21,912 bases of DNA. It comes from an uncultured Bacteroidales bacterium (GTDB lineage Bacteria > Bacteroidota > Bacteroidia > Bacteroidales > P3). The translations under genes and the position numbers were made by a program. Below the pieces are notes generated by a model. It saw only the letters and a list, made by a program, of their open reading frames with translations, had not been told where the DNA came from and made no database searches. Below, piece after piece: positions 13,660-21,912 of this stretch (its first letter is position 1; the number at the start of each line of letters is the position of its first letter). The stretch covers positions 1 to 21,912 of the forward strand of contig CALDHX010000008.1 of the NCBI GenBank assembly GCA_937901525.1, in the 5' to 3' direction.

Positions 13660-13690
13660 CAAAGATACTACCTTTTTTGTTACTACCAAA
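13660..13690 (-). promoter_or_regulatory. Promoter of tRNA-Asn
   Basis: Minus-strand TTTG (13690-13687) and TATCTTTG (13667-13660) are separated by exactly 19 nt, a perfect Bacteroidota -33/-7 pair, placing the transcription start roughly 20 nt before the mature tRNA 5' end. Confidence 0.8.
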
Positions 13691-13743
13691 TTTTTTCTTT
13701 ACTTTTTTTATCACTTTTTTTCAAAGTACTTGATTATTAGGGA

Positions 13744-15126
13744 CTAAAATTTTGAAGAAATAATCTTAATTAAGTCATTTCCGTTAGCAAAAATCAACAA
13801 TCCGAACAAAAGAATCATTCCAATCATCTGTGCTCGCTCCATAAATTTGTCTCCTGGCTTCTTTCCTGTTATCATTTCCCAAAGCGTAAACATAACATGA
13901 CCTCCGTCTAAGGCAGGAATAGGCAATATATTCATAAATGCTAAAATTATAGAAAGGAATGCTGTCATATTCCAAAAGATTGCCCAATTCCACTCAGCAG
14001 GAAACATCGAACCAATTGCACCAAATCCTCCTAATTGTGAAGCACCTTCTTTTGTAAAGACTAATTTAAATTGTTTAACATAATTAACCAAAGTTTCTGT
14101 TCCTACTTGTATTCCAGCAGGGATTGATTCAAAAATATTATAGTCTATTTTCTCTGTTTTAAATATGTTTATAGGATTTTTTAGTACTGCTCCAATCTTT
14201 CCATCGCTACCAAGAGCAAAAGTAACTTCTTGTTTTTGATTGTTTCTATAATAAGTTAGTGTGATTTCTTGACCTTTTTTATCAGCAATTTCTTGTGTAA
14301 AATCAGTAAAAGTAGGTGTTGCAACTCCATTCAATGCAACTATACTATCTCCTATTTGCATTCCTGCTTTTTGTGCAAGAGAACCTAACGTAAAATTATC
14401 TATCACAAAAGGGACTCTAACTGTTGCAAATTGTTTTGGATTAGCAACCAACATTTGTTTTGCAAAATCTTTTGGAAGATTAAATGTTACCAAAGAATCG
14501 CCTCTCTTTACAGTTATTTCTTTTGGAGATTCTAAAAGCACTTGTTCAACTACTTCTGATAAATCAACAACTTTTTTACCATCTATGCTTTGAACTATAT
14601 CTCCGTTTTGAAATCCGTTTTTCAAAGCAACCTCTGTGTAGTCATATCCAAGTGTTGCGTTTTGCATAGGCAAAGTTTCTTTACCCCAAACAAAAAGCAT
14701 AGCAGAGAATATCACAATTGCACCAACGAAATTCATCAATACTCCTCCCAAAACAATAAGAAGTCTTTGCCATGTTTTCTTTGAACGATATTCCCATTCT
14801 TGTGGCTCTGCTGAAAGAGAGTCTGCTGAGGTATTACTTTCATCTATCATTCCTGCAATTGAGCAATAACCACCAAAAGGCAACCAACCGATTCCCCATT
14901 CTGTCTTATCGGGATATTGAGCAAACTCCTCAGGAGATTTTTTACTAAACCAACTTAAACGCCACTTACCATTACATTTTTTTGCTCTTAAAATTGAAAA
15001 TCCAGGGTTGAAAAACAAATAGAATTGCTCTACTCTGGTTTTGAATAATCTTGCAAACAAATAATGACCAAGTTCATGGATAAACACCAATAACGATAAA
15101 CTTAGAATTAACGCTAATATCTTCAT
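13744..15126 (-). CDS. rseP: RIP (site-2) metalloprotease RseP
   Basis: Zinc intramembrane protease that cuts transmembrane substrates, in many bacteria anti-sigma factors after a first cleavage. The catalytic HELGH is at residues 17-21 in the first helix, and the second metal-binding motif NILPIPALDGGH is at about 399-410. Two PDZ-like domains lie between (about 155-215 with GFQNGDIVQSIDG, and 240-305 with AGMQIGDSIVALNG). The 460-aa length is near normal. It starts 5 nt after dxr, the common dxr-rseP order, and ends the suf-nadK-dxr operon. The substrate is not shown here. Confidence 0.94.
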   Translation of the reverse strand: MKILALILSLSLLVFIHELGHYLFARLFKTRVEQFYLFFNPGFSILRAKKCNGKWRLSWFSKKSPEEFAQYPDKTEWGIGWLPFGGYCSIAGMIDESNTSADSLSAEPQEWEYRSKKTWQRLLIVLGGVLMNFVGAIVIFSAMLFVWGKETLPMQNATLGYDYTEVALKNGFQNGDIVQSIDGKKVVDLSEVVEQVLLESPKEITVKRGDSLVTFNLPKDFAKQMLVANPKQFATVRVPFVIDNFTLGSLAQKAGMQIGDSIVALNGVATPTFTDFTQEIADKKGQEITLTYYRNNQKQEVTFALGSDGKIGAVLKNPINIFKTEKIDYNIFESIPAGIQVGTETLVNYVKQFKLVFTKEGASQLGGFGAIGSMFPAEWNWAIFWNMTAFLSIILAFMNILPIPALDGGHVMFTLWEMITGKKPGDKFMERAQMIGMILLFGLLIFANGNDLIKIISSKF

Positions 15127-15131
15127 CTTTT

Positions 15132-16295
15132 TTAATTATTTAATATTTCTTTTTTTAATTGTTCTTTTACCAACTCATCTGTTTTGAAATAATCTTCCAA
15201 AGAAGGTTTTTCCACAAAAGCAAACGTATTAAATGCCTTTTCTATTATATTTCCTATCTCTATAAATTTGATTTTTTCTTTTAAAAATGCCTCTACTGCA
15301 ACTTCATTTGCTGCATTCATAATCGCAGGAGCATTTCCTCCCTTCTCAATTGCGTAATACGCCATATCTAAACAAGGGAATAATTCTCTGTTTGGCTTTT
15401 CAAAAGTCAAAGTAGAATATTTATAAATATCTAATTTCTCTGAGGAATTTGGCAAACGTTCAGGAAAACTCAAAGCATATTGAATTGGAAGTCGCATATC
15501 AGCAATTCCTAATTGAGCCTTTATGCTTCCGTCCTCAAATTCCACCATTGAATGTATGATACTTTGAGGGTGAATAACTGCTTCAATCTTGCTTGGCTTT
15601 ATATCAAACAACCATCTTGCCTCAATCATTTCAAAACCCTTGTTCATAAGAGTTGCAGAGTCGATTGTAACTTTCTTTCCCATTGCCCAATTTGGGTGAT
15701 TCAATGCTTGTGCAACGCTAACCTTTGAAAGTTCCTCTGCATTTAAGTTTCTAAACGGTCCACCCGAAGCAGTAAGATATATTTTGTTTATTTCATTATT
15801 TATTTCCCCTATCAAACATTGAAAAATTGCAGAATGCTCCGAATCAACAGGAAGAATTGCAGTATTGTTTTGCTTTGCCAAGCTCATAACATACTCTCCT
15901 GCAACGACAAGTGTTTCTTTATTTGCCAACGCTATTAATTTTCCTTTTTCTATTGCTTTGATTGTTGGCGATAATCCTGCAAAACCGACAAGTGCCATAA
16001 GGACAACATCAACACAATCCATTTGAACAACATCGTCAATGCTTTCTTTTCCTGCAAAGACCTTTATATCGGTTTGCGATAATGCTTCTTTAACCTTTGC
16101 ATATTGAGTTTTATCGGCAATAACCACAACATTAGGATTGATTTTCAATGCTTGTTCTATAAGCAAATCTGCTTGCGTGTTTGCAGTTAATACTTCTGCC
16201 GAAAATTTATCAGGGTGTTGAGCAATAATATCTAAGGTTTGTCTGCCAATACTACCCGTAGAGCCTATTACTGCAACATTTTTTTTATTCATCAT
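15132..16295 (-). CDS. dxr: 1-deoxy-D-xylulose 5-phosphate reductoisomerase
   Basis: Cytoplasmic NADPH- and metal-dependent enzyme forming 2-C-methyl-D-erythritol 4-phosphate, the committed MEP-pathway step. GSTGSIGRQTLDII (11-24) binds NADPH. LPVDSEHSAIFQ carries the metal-binding Asp and Glu, and TASGGPFRN and HPNWAMGKKVTIDSATLMNKGFE are family signatures of the substrate site. The length of 387 aa is normal. The first 11 bp overlap the nadK 3' end and rseP follows after 5 nt. The adjacent second ATG (16292) is an equally possible start. Confidence 0.96.
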   Translation of the reverse strand: MMNKKNVAVIGSTGSIGRQTLDIIAQHPDKFSAEVLTANTQADLLIEQALKINPNVVVIADKTQYAKVKEALSQTDIKVFAGKESIDDVVQMDCVDVVLMALVGFAGLSPTIKAIEKGKLIALANKETLVVAGEYVMSLAKQNNTAILPVDSEHSAIFQCLIGEINNEINKIYLTASGGPFRNLNAEELSKVSVAQALNHPNWAMGKKVTIDSATLMNKGFEMIEARWLFDIKPSKIEAVIHPQSIIHSMVEFEDGSIKAQLGIADMRLPIQYALSFPERLPNSSEKLDIYKYSTLTFEKPNRELFPCLDMAYYAIEKGGNAPAIMNAANEVAVEAFLKEKIKFIEIGNIIEKAFNTFAFVEKPSLEDYFKTDELVKEQLKKEILNN

Positions 16296-17181
16296 TATTT
16301 TTTCTTTGTCTTAGATTTGTTCCCCACATCAATTTATTTCTAATTGCTGAGAAAAATGTTTGATTTTGCATTCTTATTAGCCTCAATTCCATATCAGCTT
16401 TTGATATTTCTATTGAAATTGGAGTTTCCAATGGATATATTTGCGAATCAAAATGCAATGAAATACCTTTTCTTGATGAGTTTATTACGAATTTTATTTG
16501 CGAATCATCTGGAATAATAAGCGGTCTTAAAGTAAGATTGTGAGGAGATATTGGAGTAATACACAAACACTTTGAATTAGGTGAGATTATAGGTCCTCCA
16601 CAACTCATAGAATAAGCAGTAGAACCCGTAGGTGTAGTTGCTATCAATCCATCTGAGGTATATGTTGTAAGATACTCCTCTCCTATGTAAGCATCTATTT
16701 CCAATAATTCACCAGGAGAAAGAGAACGCACACAAACCTCATTTATAGCAAAACGCTTCCCTACCAAAGCCTCACAAGAGGCTTGTAAAACGCTATGTTT
16801 TTCAAATCTGTAATGCCCCTTTTCTATTTCTGCTAAAAGATTCTTTATATCGCTTCTTCCGACACTTGTAAGAAATCCCAAATGTCCAAGATTTATTCCC
16901 AAAACAGGAATGCAAGAATTTTTTACAACAGAGAGTGTGTCTAACAAAGTGCCATCTCCTCCCAAAGAAAATAAAACATCTATTTGTTGAGTAGATATTT
17001 TATCTTCTTCCAAAGCCACTATTGAAGAATTTTCTGGAAAAGTGATTTTGTCTTGTAAATAAGTAAAAAATTCTTTTGCTATAATCAATTTATCAGAACG
17101 AAGACTTATTTGAGATAATAAGTCTTCTATATAACACAAGTCTTCCTTTTTGCAATTTTTACCAAAAATGGCGATTCGCAT
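16285..17181 (-). CDS. nadK: NAD kinase
   Basis: Cytoplasmic ATP-dependent kinase converting NAD+ to NADP+. The catalytic GGDGT is at residues 74-78 (LFSLGGDGTLLDTL), followed by GINLGHLGFLT, the substrate-binding NE in RFAINEVCV, and TYTSDGLIATTPTGSTAYS. At 298 aa it is of usual length. It starts 6 nt after the sufD stop and overlaps dxr by 11 bp. Its product, once reduced, is the cofactor used by the neighbouring Dxr. Confidence 0.96.
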   Translation of the reverse strand: MRIAIFGKNCKKEDLCYIEDLLSQISLRSDKLIIAKEFFTYLQDKITFPENSSIVALEEDKISTQQIDVLFSLGGDGTLLDTLSVVKNSCIPVLGINLGHLGFLTSVGRSDIKNLLAEIEKGHYRFEKHSVLQASCEALVGKRFAINEVCVRSLSPGELLEIDAYIGEEYLTTYTSDGLIATTPTGSTAYSMSCGGPIISPNSKCLCITPISPHNLTLRPLIIPDDSQIKFVINSSRKGISLHFDSQIYPLETPISIEISKADMELRLIRMQNQTFFSAIRNKLMWGTNLRQRKNNDE

Positions 17182-17187
17182 ACTTAG

Positions 17188-18240
17188 TTAAATTTTAAAC
17201 TTTGGTGTAGAGCATTGAAAAACACAATTACCACAAGCAGTCAGTTCGCCTTGTAATCTACGTTTTATCAAGTCTCCCAAATTTTCTTTCAACTCTTCTA
17301 TATCGCTTTTCGAGAGTACATCTTCGCAAAAGGCATACATTAGCAACATTCTTGCACTTCTTTCACTTATACAACGAGTTCTAAGATAGAAAAGTGCCTC
17401 TGGATTCAATTGTCCTACGGTTGCTCCGTGCGAACACTTTACATCATCATTATATATTTCTAAAAACGGACGTGTATTCACCTTTGCCTTGTCGGTAAGT
17501 AGCATATTCTTATTATTTTGCAAAGCTACTGTGCCATTTGCTCCATAATCAACAAAAACATGTCCTACAAAACTTGATTTTGCCACATCATCAAGTATTC
17601 CTTTGAACAATTGATTAGAAGAACAATTAGGTTTGTGGTGATAAACATTGATTTCAGTTTCTGCTTCTTGTTGTTTATCCATCAAATACAAACCATTAAG
17701 ATCGGCAACCGAATGTTCTTCATTGAAATTAACTATTATTTTATTGCGAATAAGTTTTCCATTAAGACTAAGTCCAAAAGTAGTAAGTTTAGATTCTTTT
17801 CCCATTTCAAAGCATACCTGAGTGCTTACAGAAGAAAAGTCATTTATGTTTTCCATTTTATAATAATCTAAACTCGCTCCATTACCTATTTCTATTTGTA
17901 GGCTATTTGTTAAATCACAACTTTGTTCTGAAATAGAATCATCGCAATGAATAAGACGCAATTTACTATTTTGACCTAACTTCACAGTACTAAATGAAGT
18001 TGTATTTGAAGTTTGAGAATTTCCTACAACGTTTATAATCTGCAAAGGAGTGTCTATTATCGCATTTTCTTTAACATTTATAGTAATTCCTTCCTCTGTT
18101 CTTTCTATTTCTATAATATCCTTATATTTTTCAGCCAAAACAACATCTTCATACAATTTTCCATTCAATTGTATTAGTCGTATAGTGTTAAATTGCGGAA
18201 TATTACAACTAAAATTTATGTTTTTTAGACTTTCTTCCAT
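17188..18240 (-). CDS. sufD: Fe-S cluster assembly protein SufD (short form)
   Basis: Scaffold subunit that with SufB and the ATPase SufC forms the SufBCD complex for Fe-S cluster assembly. The beta-helix core and the C-terminal signature are clear: KCSHGATVGQLNPEALFYLRTRCISERSARMLLMYAFCEDVL, with the conserved His. At 350 aa it is about 70-100 residues shorter than usual SufD, and the N-terminal helical part with its EEWxYT-type motif is missing; the visible start goes almost directly into the beta-rich region. The start overlaps the sufC stop as TAATG, and no other in-frame start lies between it and sufC that would lengthen it. It could be a naturally short variant. Confidence 0.88.
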   Translation of the reverse strand: MEESLKNINFSCNIPQFNTIRLIQLNGKLYEDVVLAEKYKDIIEIERTEEGITINVKENAIIDTPLQIINVVGNSQTSNTTSFSTVKLGQNSKLRLIHCDDSISEQSCDLTNSLQIEIGNGASLDYYKMENINDFSSVSTQVCFEMGKESKLTTFGLSLNGKLIRNKIIVNFNEEHSVADLNGLYLMDKQQEAETEINVYHHKPNCSSNQLFKGILDDVAKSSFVGHVFVDYGANGTVALQNNKNMLLTDKAKVNTRPFLEIYNDDVKCSHGATVGQLNPEALFYLRTRCISERSARMLLMYAFCEDVLSKSDIEELKENLGDLIKRRLQGELTACGNCVFQCSTPKFKI

Positions 18241-19004
18241 TATTTTCCTTGCTCTAATTCCTTTCTAATCCAATCATAACCCTTTTCTTCCAATGTTAAG
18301 GCAAGGGTTTTGTCTCCTGTTTTAACAATTCTGCCCTCATAAAGCACATGAACATAATCAGGAACAATATAATCTAACAATCTTTGATAGTGTGTGATTA
18401 CAACTGTCGCATTATCTGGCGAGCGAAGAGCGTTTACTCCATTTGCAACTATTCTTAAAGCATCTATATCCAAACCAGAATCTGTTTCATCTAAGATTGC
18501 AAGCGTTGGATTTAACATTGCCATTTGGAAAATCTCGTTTTTCTTTTTTTCTCCACCAGAAAAACCTTCATTTACCGAACGATTTGCAAGTTTACTTGTT
18601 AGTTCAACAACTTTTTTCTTTTCTTCCATCAATGCAAGAAAGTCTTTTGCCGACATAGGGTCTAATCCTCTATATTTTCTTTGTTCATTGATTGCAGTAC
18701 GCATAAAGTTTGTTATGCTAACACCTGGAATTTCCACAGGATATTGAAAACCAAGAAAAATTCCTTCTGCTGCTCTTGCCTCAATTGGCAAATCTAAAAG
18801 ATTTTTATTATTGAAAAGGACTTCTCCTTTTGTTACTTCAAATGTATCTTTACCTGCAATAACAGAAGCTAACGTACTTTTTCCATTTCCATTAGGTCCC
18901 ATAATTGCGTGAACTTCACCTTTATTTATAGTAAGATTTACTCCTTTTAAAATTTCCTTATCTTTAATTCTTGCGTGTAAATCCTTTATTTCTAACAATG
19001 CCAT
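18240..19004 (-). CDS. sufC: Fe-S cluster assembly ATPase SufC
   Basis: ABC-type ATPase of the SufBCD machine. Walker A is GPNGNGKST (36-44), the signature is FSGGEKKKNE (148-157), Walker B with the D-loop is LAILDETDSGLD (168-179), and the switch His is in VITHYQRLLDYI. These FSGGEKKKNE and ETDSGLD forms are specific to SufC. The length of 254 aa is normal. Its stop shares one base with the sufD start. sufB, commonly just upstream, is not here; a lipoprotein gene ends 61 bp before it. Confidence 0.95.
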   Translation of the reverse strand: MALLEIKDLHARIKDKEILKGVNLTINKGEVHAIMGPNGNGKSTLASVIAGKDTFEVTKGEVLFNNKNLLDLPIEARAAEGIFLGFQYPVEIPGVSITNFMRTAINEQRKYRGLDPMSAKDFLALMEEKKKVVELTSKLANRSVNEGFSGGEKKKNEIFQMAMLNPTLAILDETDSGLDIDALRIVANGVNALRSPDNATVVITHYQRLLDYIVPDYVHVLYEGRIVKTGDKTLALTLEEKGYDWIRKELEQGK

Positions 19005-19036
19005 TTTGTTCTTAGTTTTTAGTTTTTGAGAATTTG

Positions 19037-19044
19037 CAATATTA
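19037..19044 (-). promoter_or_regulatory. Possible -7 box for sufC operon
   Basis: Minus-strand TAATATTG is one mismatch from TAnnTTTG, about 33 nt before the sufC ATG in a 61-bp gap. No -33 TTTG is seen at suitable spacing, so read-through from the upstream lnt operon is equally possible. Confidence 0.3.
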
Positions 19045-19065
19045 CGAAAAAAAAGTCAATATTCA

Positions 19066-19419
19066 CTATTTTAGAGAAGATAACCTTATTATATTCTCTT
19101 CTCCCTTATTCAAATAACAAATATTTATGTGATATTTTTCTTGTTCTACGCTATATTGACTAACTATCATTACTTCCACAAATTCAATATCTGAACTCAC
19201 ATCATAAATATCAGACTTTTCACCAATATTTAGTTGAATCGTTCTTTTATTGTCATAATTTCCTTCCTTTTGATTAAACTCTCTTAATTCTATTCTTTTA
19301 ATTTGGTCGGCAGAGGAAAAACTATCATAATATATTTGATAACTTGTATCATCAAATGCCTCACAACTGCTGAACAAAGCAATAATTAATAAAGAGAATA
19401 TCAAATAAATCTTTTTCAT
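19066..19419 (-). CDS. Small hypothetical lipoprotein, 117 aa
   Basis: I do not recognise a family. The N-terminus MKKIYLIFSLLIIALFSSC is a lipoprotein signal peptide with lipobox FSSC (Cys19), followed by EAFDDT, whose acidic residues just after the Cys could favour surface display in Bacteroidota; this is only suggestive. The mature part is about 98 residues, mixed charged, with predicted beta-strands (IKRIELREF, RTIQLNIGE, VEVMIVSQY, YHINICYL). It lies 17 nt downstream of the YfcC-like transporter and is probably in that operon, which begins with lnt, the enzyme that finishes lipoprotein acylation. No terminator is visible after it. Confidence 0.7.
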   Translation of the reverse strand: MKKIYLIFSLLIIALFSSCEAFDDTSYQIYYDSFSSADQIKRIELREFNQKEGNYDNKRTIQLNIGEKSDIYDVSSDIEFVEVMIVSQYSVEQEKYHINICYLNKGEENIIRLSSLK

Positions 19420-19436
19420 ATTTTCACTTTTTTAAT

Positions 19437-20999
19437 TTAAAAATTAGGCAAATCCATTACAACAGTTGGAATCAAAAGCAACCAACCAAGAACGACCATT
19501 GCCAAGATAAATTTCCAAGAAAATTTCACCCACTTTGCATAAGGAATCTTAGCTAATCCTAAAACTGCAATCAATACTCCTGAGGTTGGAGTAATAAGAT
19601 TAGTAAATCCATCTCCAATATGAAAAGCAGTTACTGCGGCTTGCAAAGACATTCCTGTCATATTTGCAATTTCGGCAAACATCGGCATAAGCATTGCAGC
19701 CTTTGCTGTGCCTGAGGTAATGATTGCATTCAAAACAGATTGGAAAGCATACATAATACTCAAAGCTCCAACTTGACCACTTCCCGAAATAGCATTTGCC
19801 AATCCTGAAAGGAAGGTGTCAATTATCTTACCATCTTCCAATATTATGATGATTCCGCTTGCCAAACCTACAACTAAGGCTGCCGAAAGCATATCTTTTG
19901 CACCGGCAATAAAGAGTTTTGCAATATCACTTGCCCCTTTACCAAGAGCCATTCCTGTAATTATTGCCATAGTAAAGAACAAGGCAGCAATTTGTTCAAA
20001 TCCCCATTCAAAAACCATTACACCTATTACCAAATAAACAATAGTAAAAATAAGGATTGAAAGAGAAAACATTTGCATTGACTTTCTTATTCCAAAATAA
20101 GCAACAATAGCAAAAACAATAGTAGTAATTATAAGAGGTATGCTTTGAGTTTGAATACAGAAAACAACTTGAATCAAAAGAGTTGCAAAGTATGCAATCC
20201 AACAAGTCTTAGAAGCCTTAATTGCAACCAAGTCATTTACCGAAGCTTGATTCTTTCTCCAATATTCATCTTCTTCATACATTATAGATTTCTTTGGATT
20301 CTTTTTCACTTTGTTTGCATAATAAAGCACAAAGGCAATTCCAACAAAAGTAATTATAAACCAAACAACTAATCTGTATTCAATTCCAGAGAACATCTTA
20401 ATTCCAGCAATATCTTGTGCAATTCCAAGCGTAAAAGGATTCAAAATACAACCAGCAAAGCCAAGTCCCGCTGCAAGAAAGCAAAGACAAACTCCCGTAA
20501 TTGAATCATATCCCATAGAAATTGCTAAGGGAACAAATATCGCAACAAAGGCAATCGTTTCTTCACTCATTCCAAAAATTGCACCAAACAAAGAGAACAT
20601 TATCATTATCACAACAATGATAAGATTATTCACTCCTATTTTCCTAAAAAGCGTATAACGCTCCAAAGAAGAGGACTTTTTAAGGAAGGTTTGCACTCCC
20701 ATATCAATTGCTTTCGTTTCATTCAAAATCCAAAACGCACCTCCCAATATCAAAAGGAAAGCAATAATTCCAGGAGCCTTTTGAAAGCCTTTAAAAAATG
20801 AAGACATAATTTCCCAAGTTTGCGGACTTTGTTCTACTCTCTCGTATGAGCCGGGTACAATCTGATTAACAATCTTGCCACTCTCGGTTTGCACTTCTTG
20901 ACGTTGAAATTCTCCCGCAGGAACAAACCAAGTAGCAATTGCAGCTATCACTATAAGCGAGAAAATGATTACATAAGTGTGTGGTACTTTTTTAAACAT
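19437..20999 (-). CDS. YfcC-like (DcuC/C4-dicarboxylate superfamily) membrane transporter
   Basis: A 520-aa inner-membrane carrier with about twelve hydrophobic helices. It starts VPHTYVIIFSLIVIAAIATWFVPAGEF, the characteristic opening of the YfcC family. Other family features are MFSLFGAIFGMSEETIAFV, GLGFAGCILNPFTLGIAQDIAGI and, near the C-terminus, ITSGTAKAAMLMPMFAEIA with FHIGDGFTNLITPTSGVL. Members are annotated as basic amino acid or C4-dicarboxylate transporters, but substrates are mostly unproven and none can be inferred here. Its first 8 bp overlap the lnt 3' end, suggesting translational coupling; a lipoprotein gene follows after 17 nt. Confidence 0.85.
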   Translation of the reverse strand: MFKKVPHTYVIIFSLIVIAAIATWFVPAGEFQRQEVQTESGKIVNQIVPGSYERVEQSPQTWEIMSSFFKGFQKAPGIIAFLLILGGAFWILNETKAIDMGVQTFLKKSSSLERYTLFRKIGVNNLIIVVIMIMFSLFGAIFGMSEETIAFVAIFVPLAISMGYDSITGVCLCFLAAGLGFAGCILNPFTLGIAQDIAGIKMFSGIEYRLVVWFIITFVGIAFVLYYANKVKKNPKKSIMYEEDEYWRKNQASVNDLVAIKASKTCWIAYFATLLIQVVFCIQTQSIPLIITTIVFAIVAYFGIRKSMQMFSLSILIFTIVYLVIGVMVFEWGFEQIAALFFTMAIITGMALGKGASDIAKLFIAGAKDMLSAALVVGLASGIIIILEDGKIIDTFLSGLANAISGSGQVGALSIMYAFQSVLNAIITSGTAKAAMLMPMFAEIANMTGMSLQAAVTAFHIGDGFTNLITPTSGVLIAVLGLAKIPYAKWVKFSWKFILAMVVLGWLLLIPTVVMDLPNF

Positions 21000-21912
21000 T
21001 TCTTTTTCTTTTTAAAACATTATTTACTAATCCTAATAAAATACTCAAAACAGCAAGAAAAGATGCCGTTCTATAAATATAATCCCCGTACCTTGTGTAA
21101 AAAGTCTTTTTTGTTTGAGGATATAGAGTTTGTTTTATCACATCTTCTTGCCAATACTTAGTTTCTTGCAAGACTTCTCCCTTTGCAGAAACAAAAGAGG
21201 AGATTCCTGTGTTTGCACTCCTTGCAATATAACGCCTATTCTCAATTGCACGCAAAGAAGCAAAAGCAGCGTGCTGACGATGCCCAGGAGTATTTTTCCA
21301 CCAGCCGTCATTAGTAATTATAAACAAGAGTTCGGCTCCTGCATTGACCAATCCCGCAACATAACCTCCATCAACACTTTCATAACAAATAGCAGTAGCA
21401 GTCTTAGGCTTGTTTTCAGAAGAAAAAACCTTAAACTCCTTATCCGTTCCCAAACTTCCAACCGTTCCACCTAAGTCAAGAATAAAGTTTTCCATAAAAC
21501 TAAGATATTTTTGCAAAGGCATCTTCTCCACAGCAGGCGTAAGCACAGATTTATGTCTTATTTGACTTTTAGGAGAAAGCGTATCTCTATCTATTTTTAT
21601 TGCAGTGTTATAATTTTCATATAAAAAACCATATCTCTTATGCTCTCTTGTTGCAATTGTTCTTTGACTTTCCTCAACCCTTTTACGAGAAGACATACCT
21701 GCGATAAACTCTAAACGAGGAAAACGATTTGAAACTTCTCTTAAATACTCAATACTTGGAGTTTCCTCTAAGTATTCTTCCCACGCATATTCTTGAATGC
21801 AACTCTCAGGACAGAGAACAAAATCTGTATTCTCATCTGCCTTTTGCAAAGTAAGGTCTTCTATTATCTGACAAACCATTTGAGGCGAGAAAGTATATTG
21901 TTCTTCGTATGG
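20992..21912 (-). CDS. lnt: Apolipoprotein N-acyltransferase, C-terminal part (5' end outside window)
   Basis: The frame is open to the window end, so only the last 306 codons are present; the ATG at 21879 is internal. The visible part is the periplasmic nitrilase-like domain plus a last membrane helix (TASFLAVLSILLGLVNNVL). The catalytic triad can be placed: Glu in VLCPESC (21805-21807), Lys in IRHKSVLTPAVE (21550-21552) and Cys in TAICYES (21385-21387). FIITNDGWWKNTPGHRQH and RAIENRRYIARSANTG are strong family signatures. The enzyme adds the third acyl chain to lipoproteins. The 3' end overlaps the yfcC-like gene by 8 bp. Confidence 0.95.
   Translation of the reverse strand, partial: PYEEQYTFSPQMVCQIIEDLTLQKADENTDFVLCPESCIQEYAWEEYLEETPSIEYLREVSNRFPRLEFIAGMSSRKRVEESQRTIATREHKRYGFLYENYNTAIKIDRDTLSPKSQIRHKSVLTPAVEKMPLQKYLSFMENFILDLGGTVGSLGTDKEFKVFSSENKPKTATAICYESVDGGYVAGLVNAGAELLFIITNDGWWKNTPGHRQHAAFASLRAIENRRYIARSANTGISSFVSAKGEVLQETKYWQEDVIKQTLYPQTKKTFYTRYGDYIYRTASFLAVLSILLGLVNNVLKRKRNV

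Larger units (their letters stand above)
13295..13743. other. 449-bp intergenic region between thioredoxin gene and rseP
   Basis: This gap holds, in order: the thioredoxin terminator (13307-13354), a small inverted repeat TGCAGG/CCTGCA near 13376-13398, the second hairpin and the 21-bp T-tract array (13400-13481), the tRNA terminator, tRNA-Asn and its promoter, and an AT-rich stretch with T-tracts (13691-13723) next to the rseP stop. I see no small protein gene in it and no clear hairpin terminator for the rseP operon. Confidence 0.7.

Noticed and set aside
13784..13993. Minus-strand open frame overlapping the rseP 3' part
   Set aside because: It is an out-of-frame reading of the catalytic LDG region of rseP; the rseP frame itself is intact, so there is no frameshift.

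Overview
The window is AT-rich chromosomal DNA that I place in the phylum Bacteroidota, probably an anaerobe of the order Bacteroidales. Three things support this. Intergenic regions carry the Bacteroidota-type promoter, a TAnnTTTG -7 box with a TTTG/TTG -33 box 19-21 nt upstream (clear at 3801-3833, 12754-12783 and 13660-13690). One protein ends in a type IX secretion (T9SS) sorting domain. The membrane pyrophosphatase and TonB/ExbBD types are familiar from this phylum. HydE points to an anaerobic, hydrogen-metabolising lifestyle. I cannot name a genus.

Layout. (1) 1-5216, envelope/polysaccharide genes: the 3' end of a Wzx-like flippase (+), a 54-residue Thr/Glu/Ala-repeat lipoprotein (-) in the gap, an O-antigen ligase/polymerase with TPR-like tail (-), then rfbD and an NlpC/P60 lipoprotein (+). 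The last two groups diverge from a promoter region built of 21-bp T-tract repeats. (2) 5219-9368: a bifunctional-nuclease-family protein (-), divergent from a membrane pyrophosphatase (hppA) and the [FeFe]-hydrogenase maturase hydE, apparently one operon. (3) 9349-12722 (-): a secreted Fn3/T9SS-sorted protein followed by exbB, exbD and tonB, tightly packed. (4) 12866-13743: an exported thioredoxin (+), then a 449-bp gap with strong hairpins, a second 21-bp T-tract repeat block and tRNA-Asn(GTT) (-). (5) 13744-19004 (-): sufC-sufD-nadK-dxr-rseP with overlaps or gaps of a few bases. (6) 19066-21912 (-): lnt (cut by the window end)-yfcC-like transporter-small lipoprotein.

How genes may work together. 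SufCD builds Fe-S clusters and NadK makes NADP, whose reduced form Dxr consumes in the MEP isoprenoid pathway; the last two MEP enzymes (IspG, IspH) are Fe-S proteins, so the sufCD-nadK-dxr grouping is metabolically coherent. hppA with hydE suggests shared expression of pyrophosphate-driven ion pumping and hydrogenase assembly. ExbBD-TonB energises outer-membrane transport; its grouping with a T9SS cargo is an envelope theme.

Most of the window is ordinary housekeeping and envelope biology. I do not see a defence system, mobile element, CRISPR array or an obviously new multi-gene system. The most unusual items are the two 21-bp-period T-tract arrays, the tiny repeat lipoprotein, the suf operon lacking sufB with a short SufD, and the hppA-hydE pairing.
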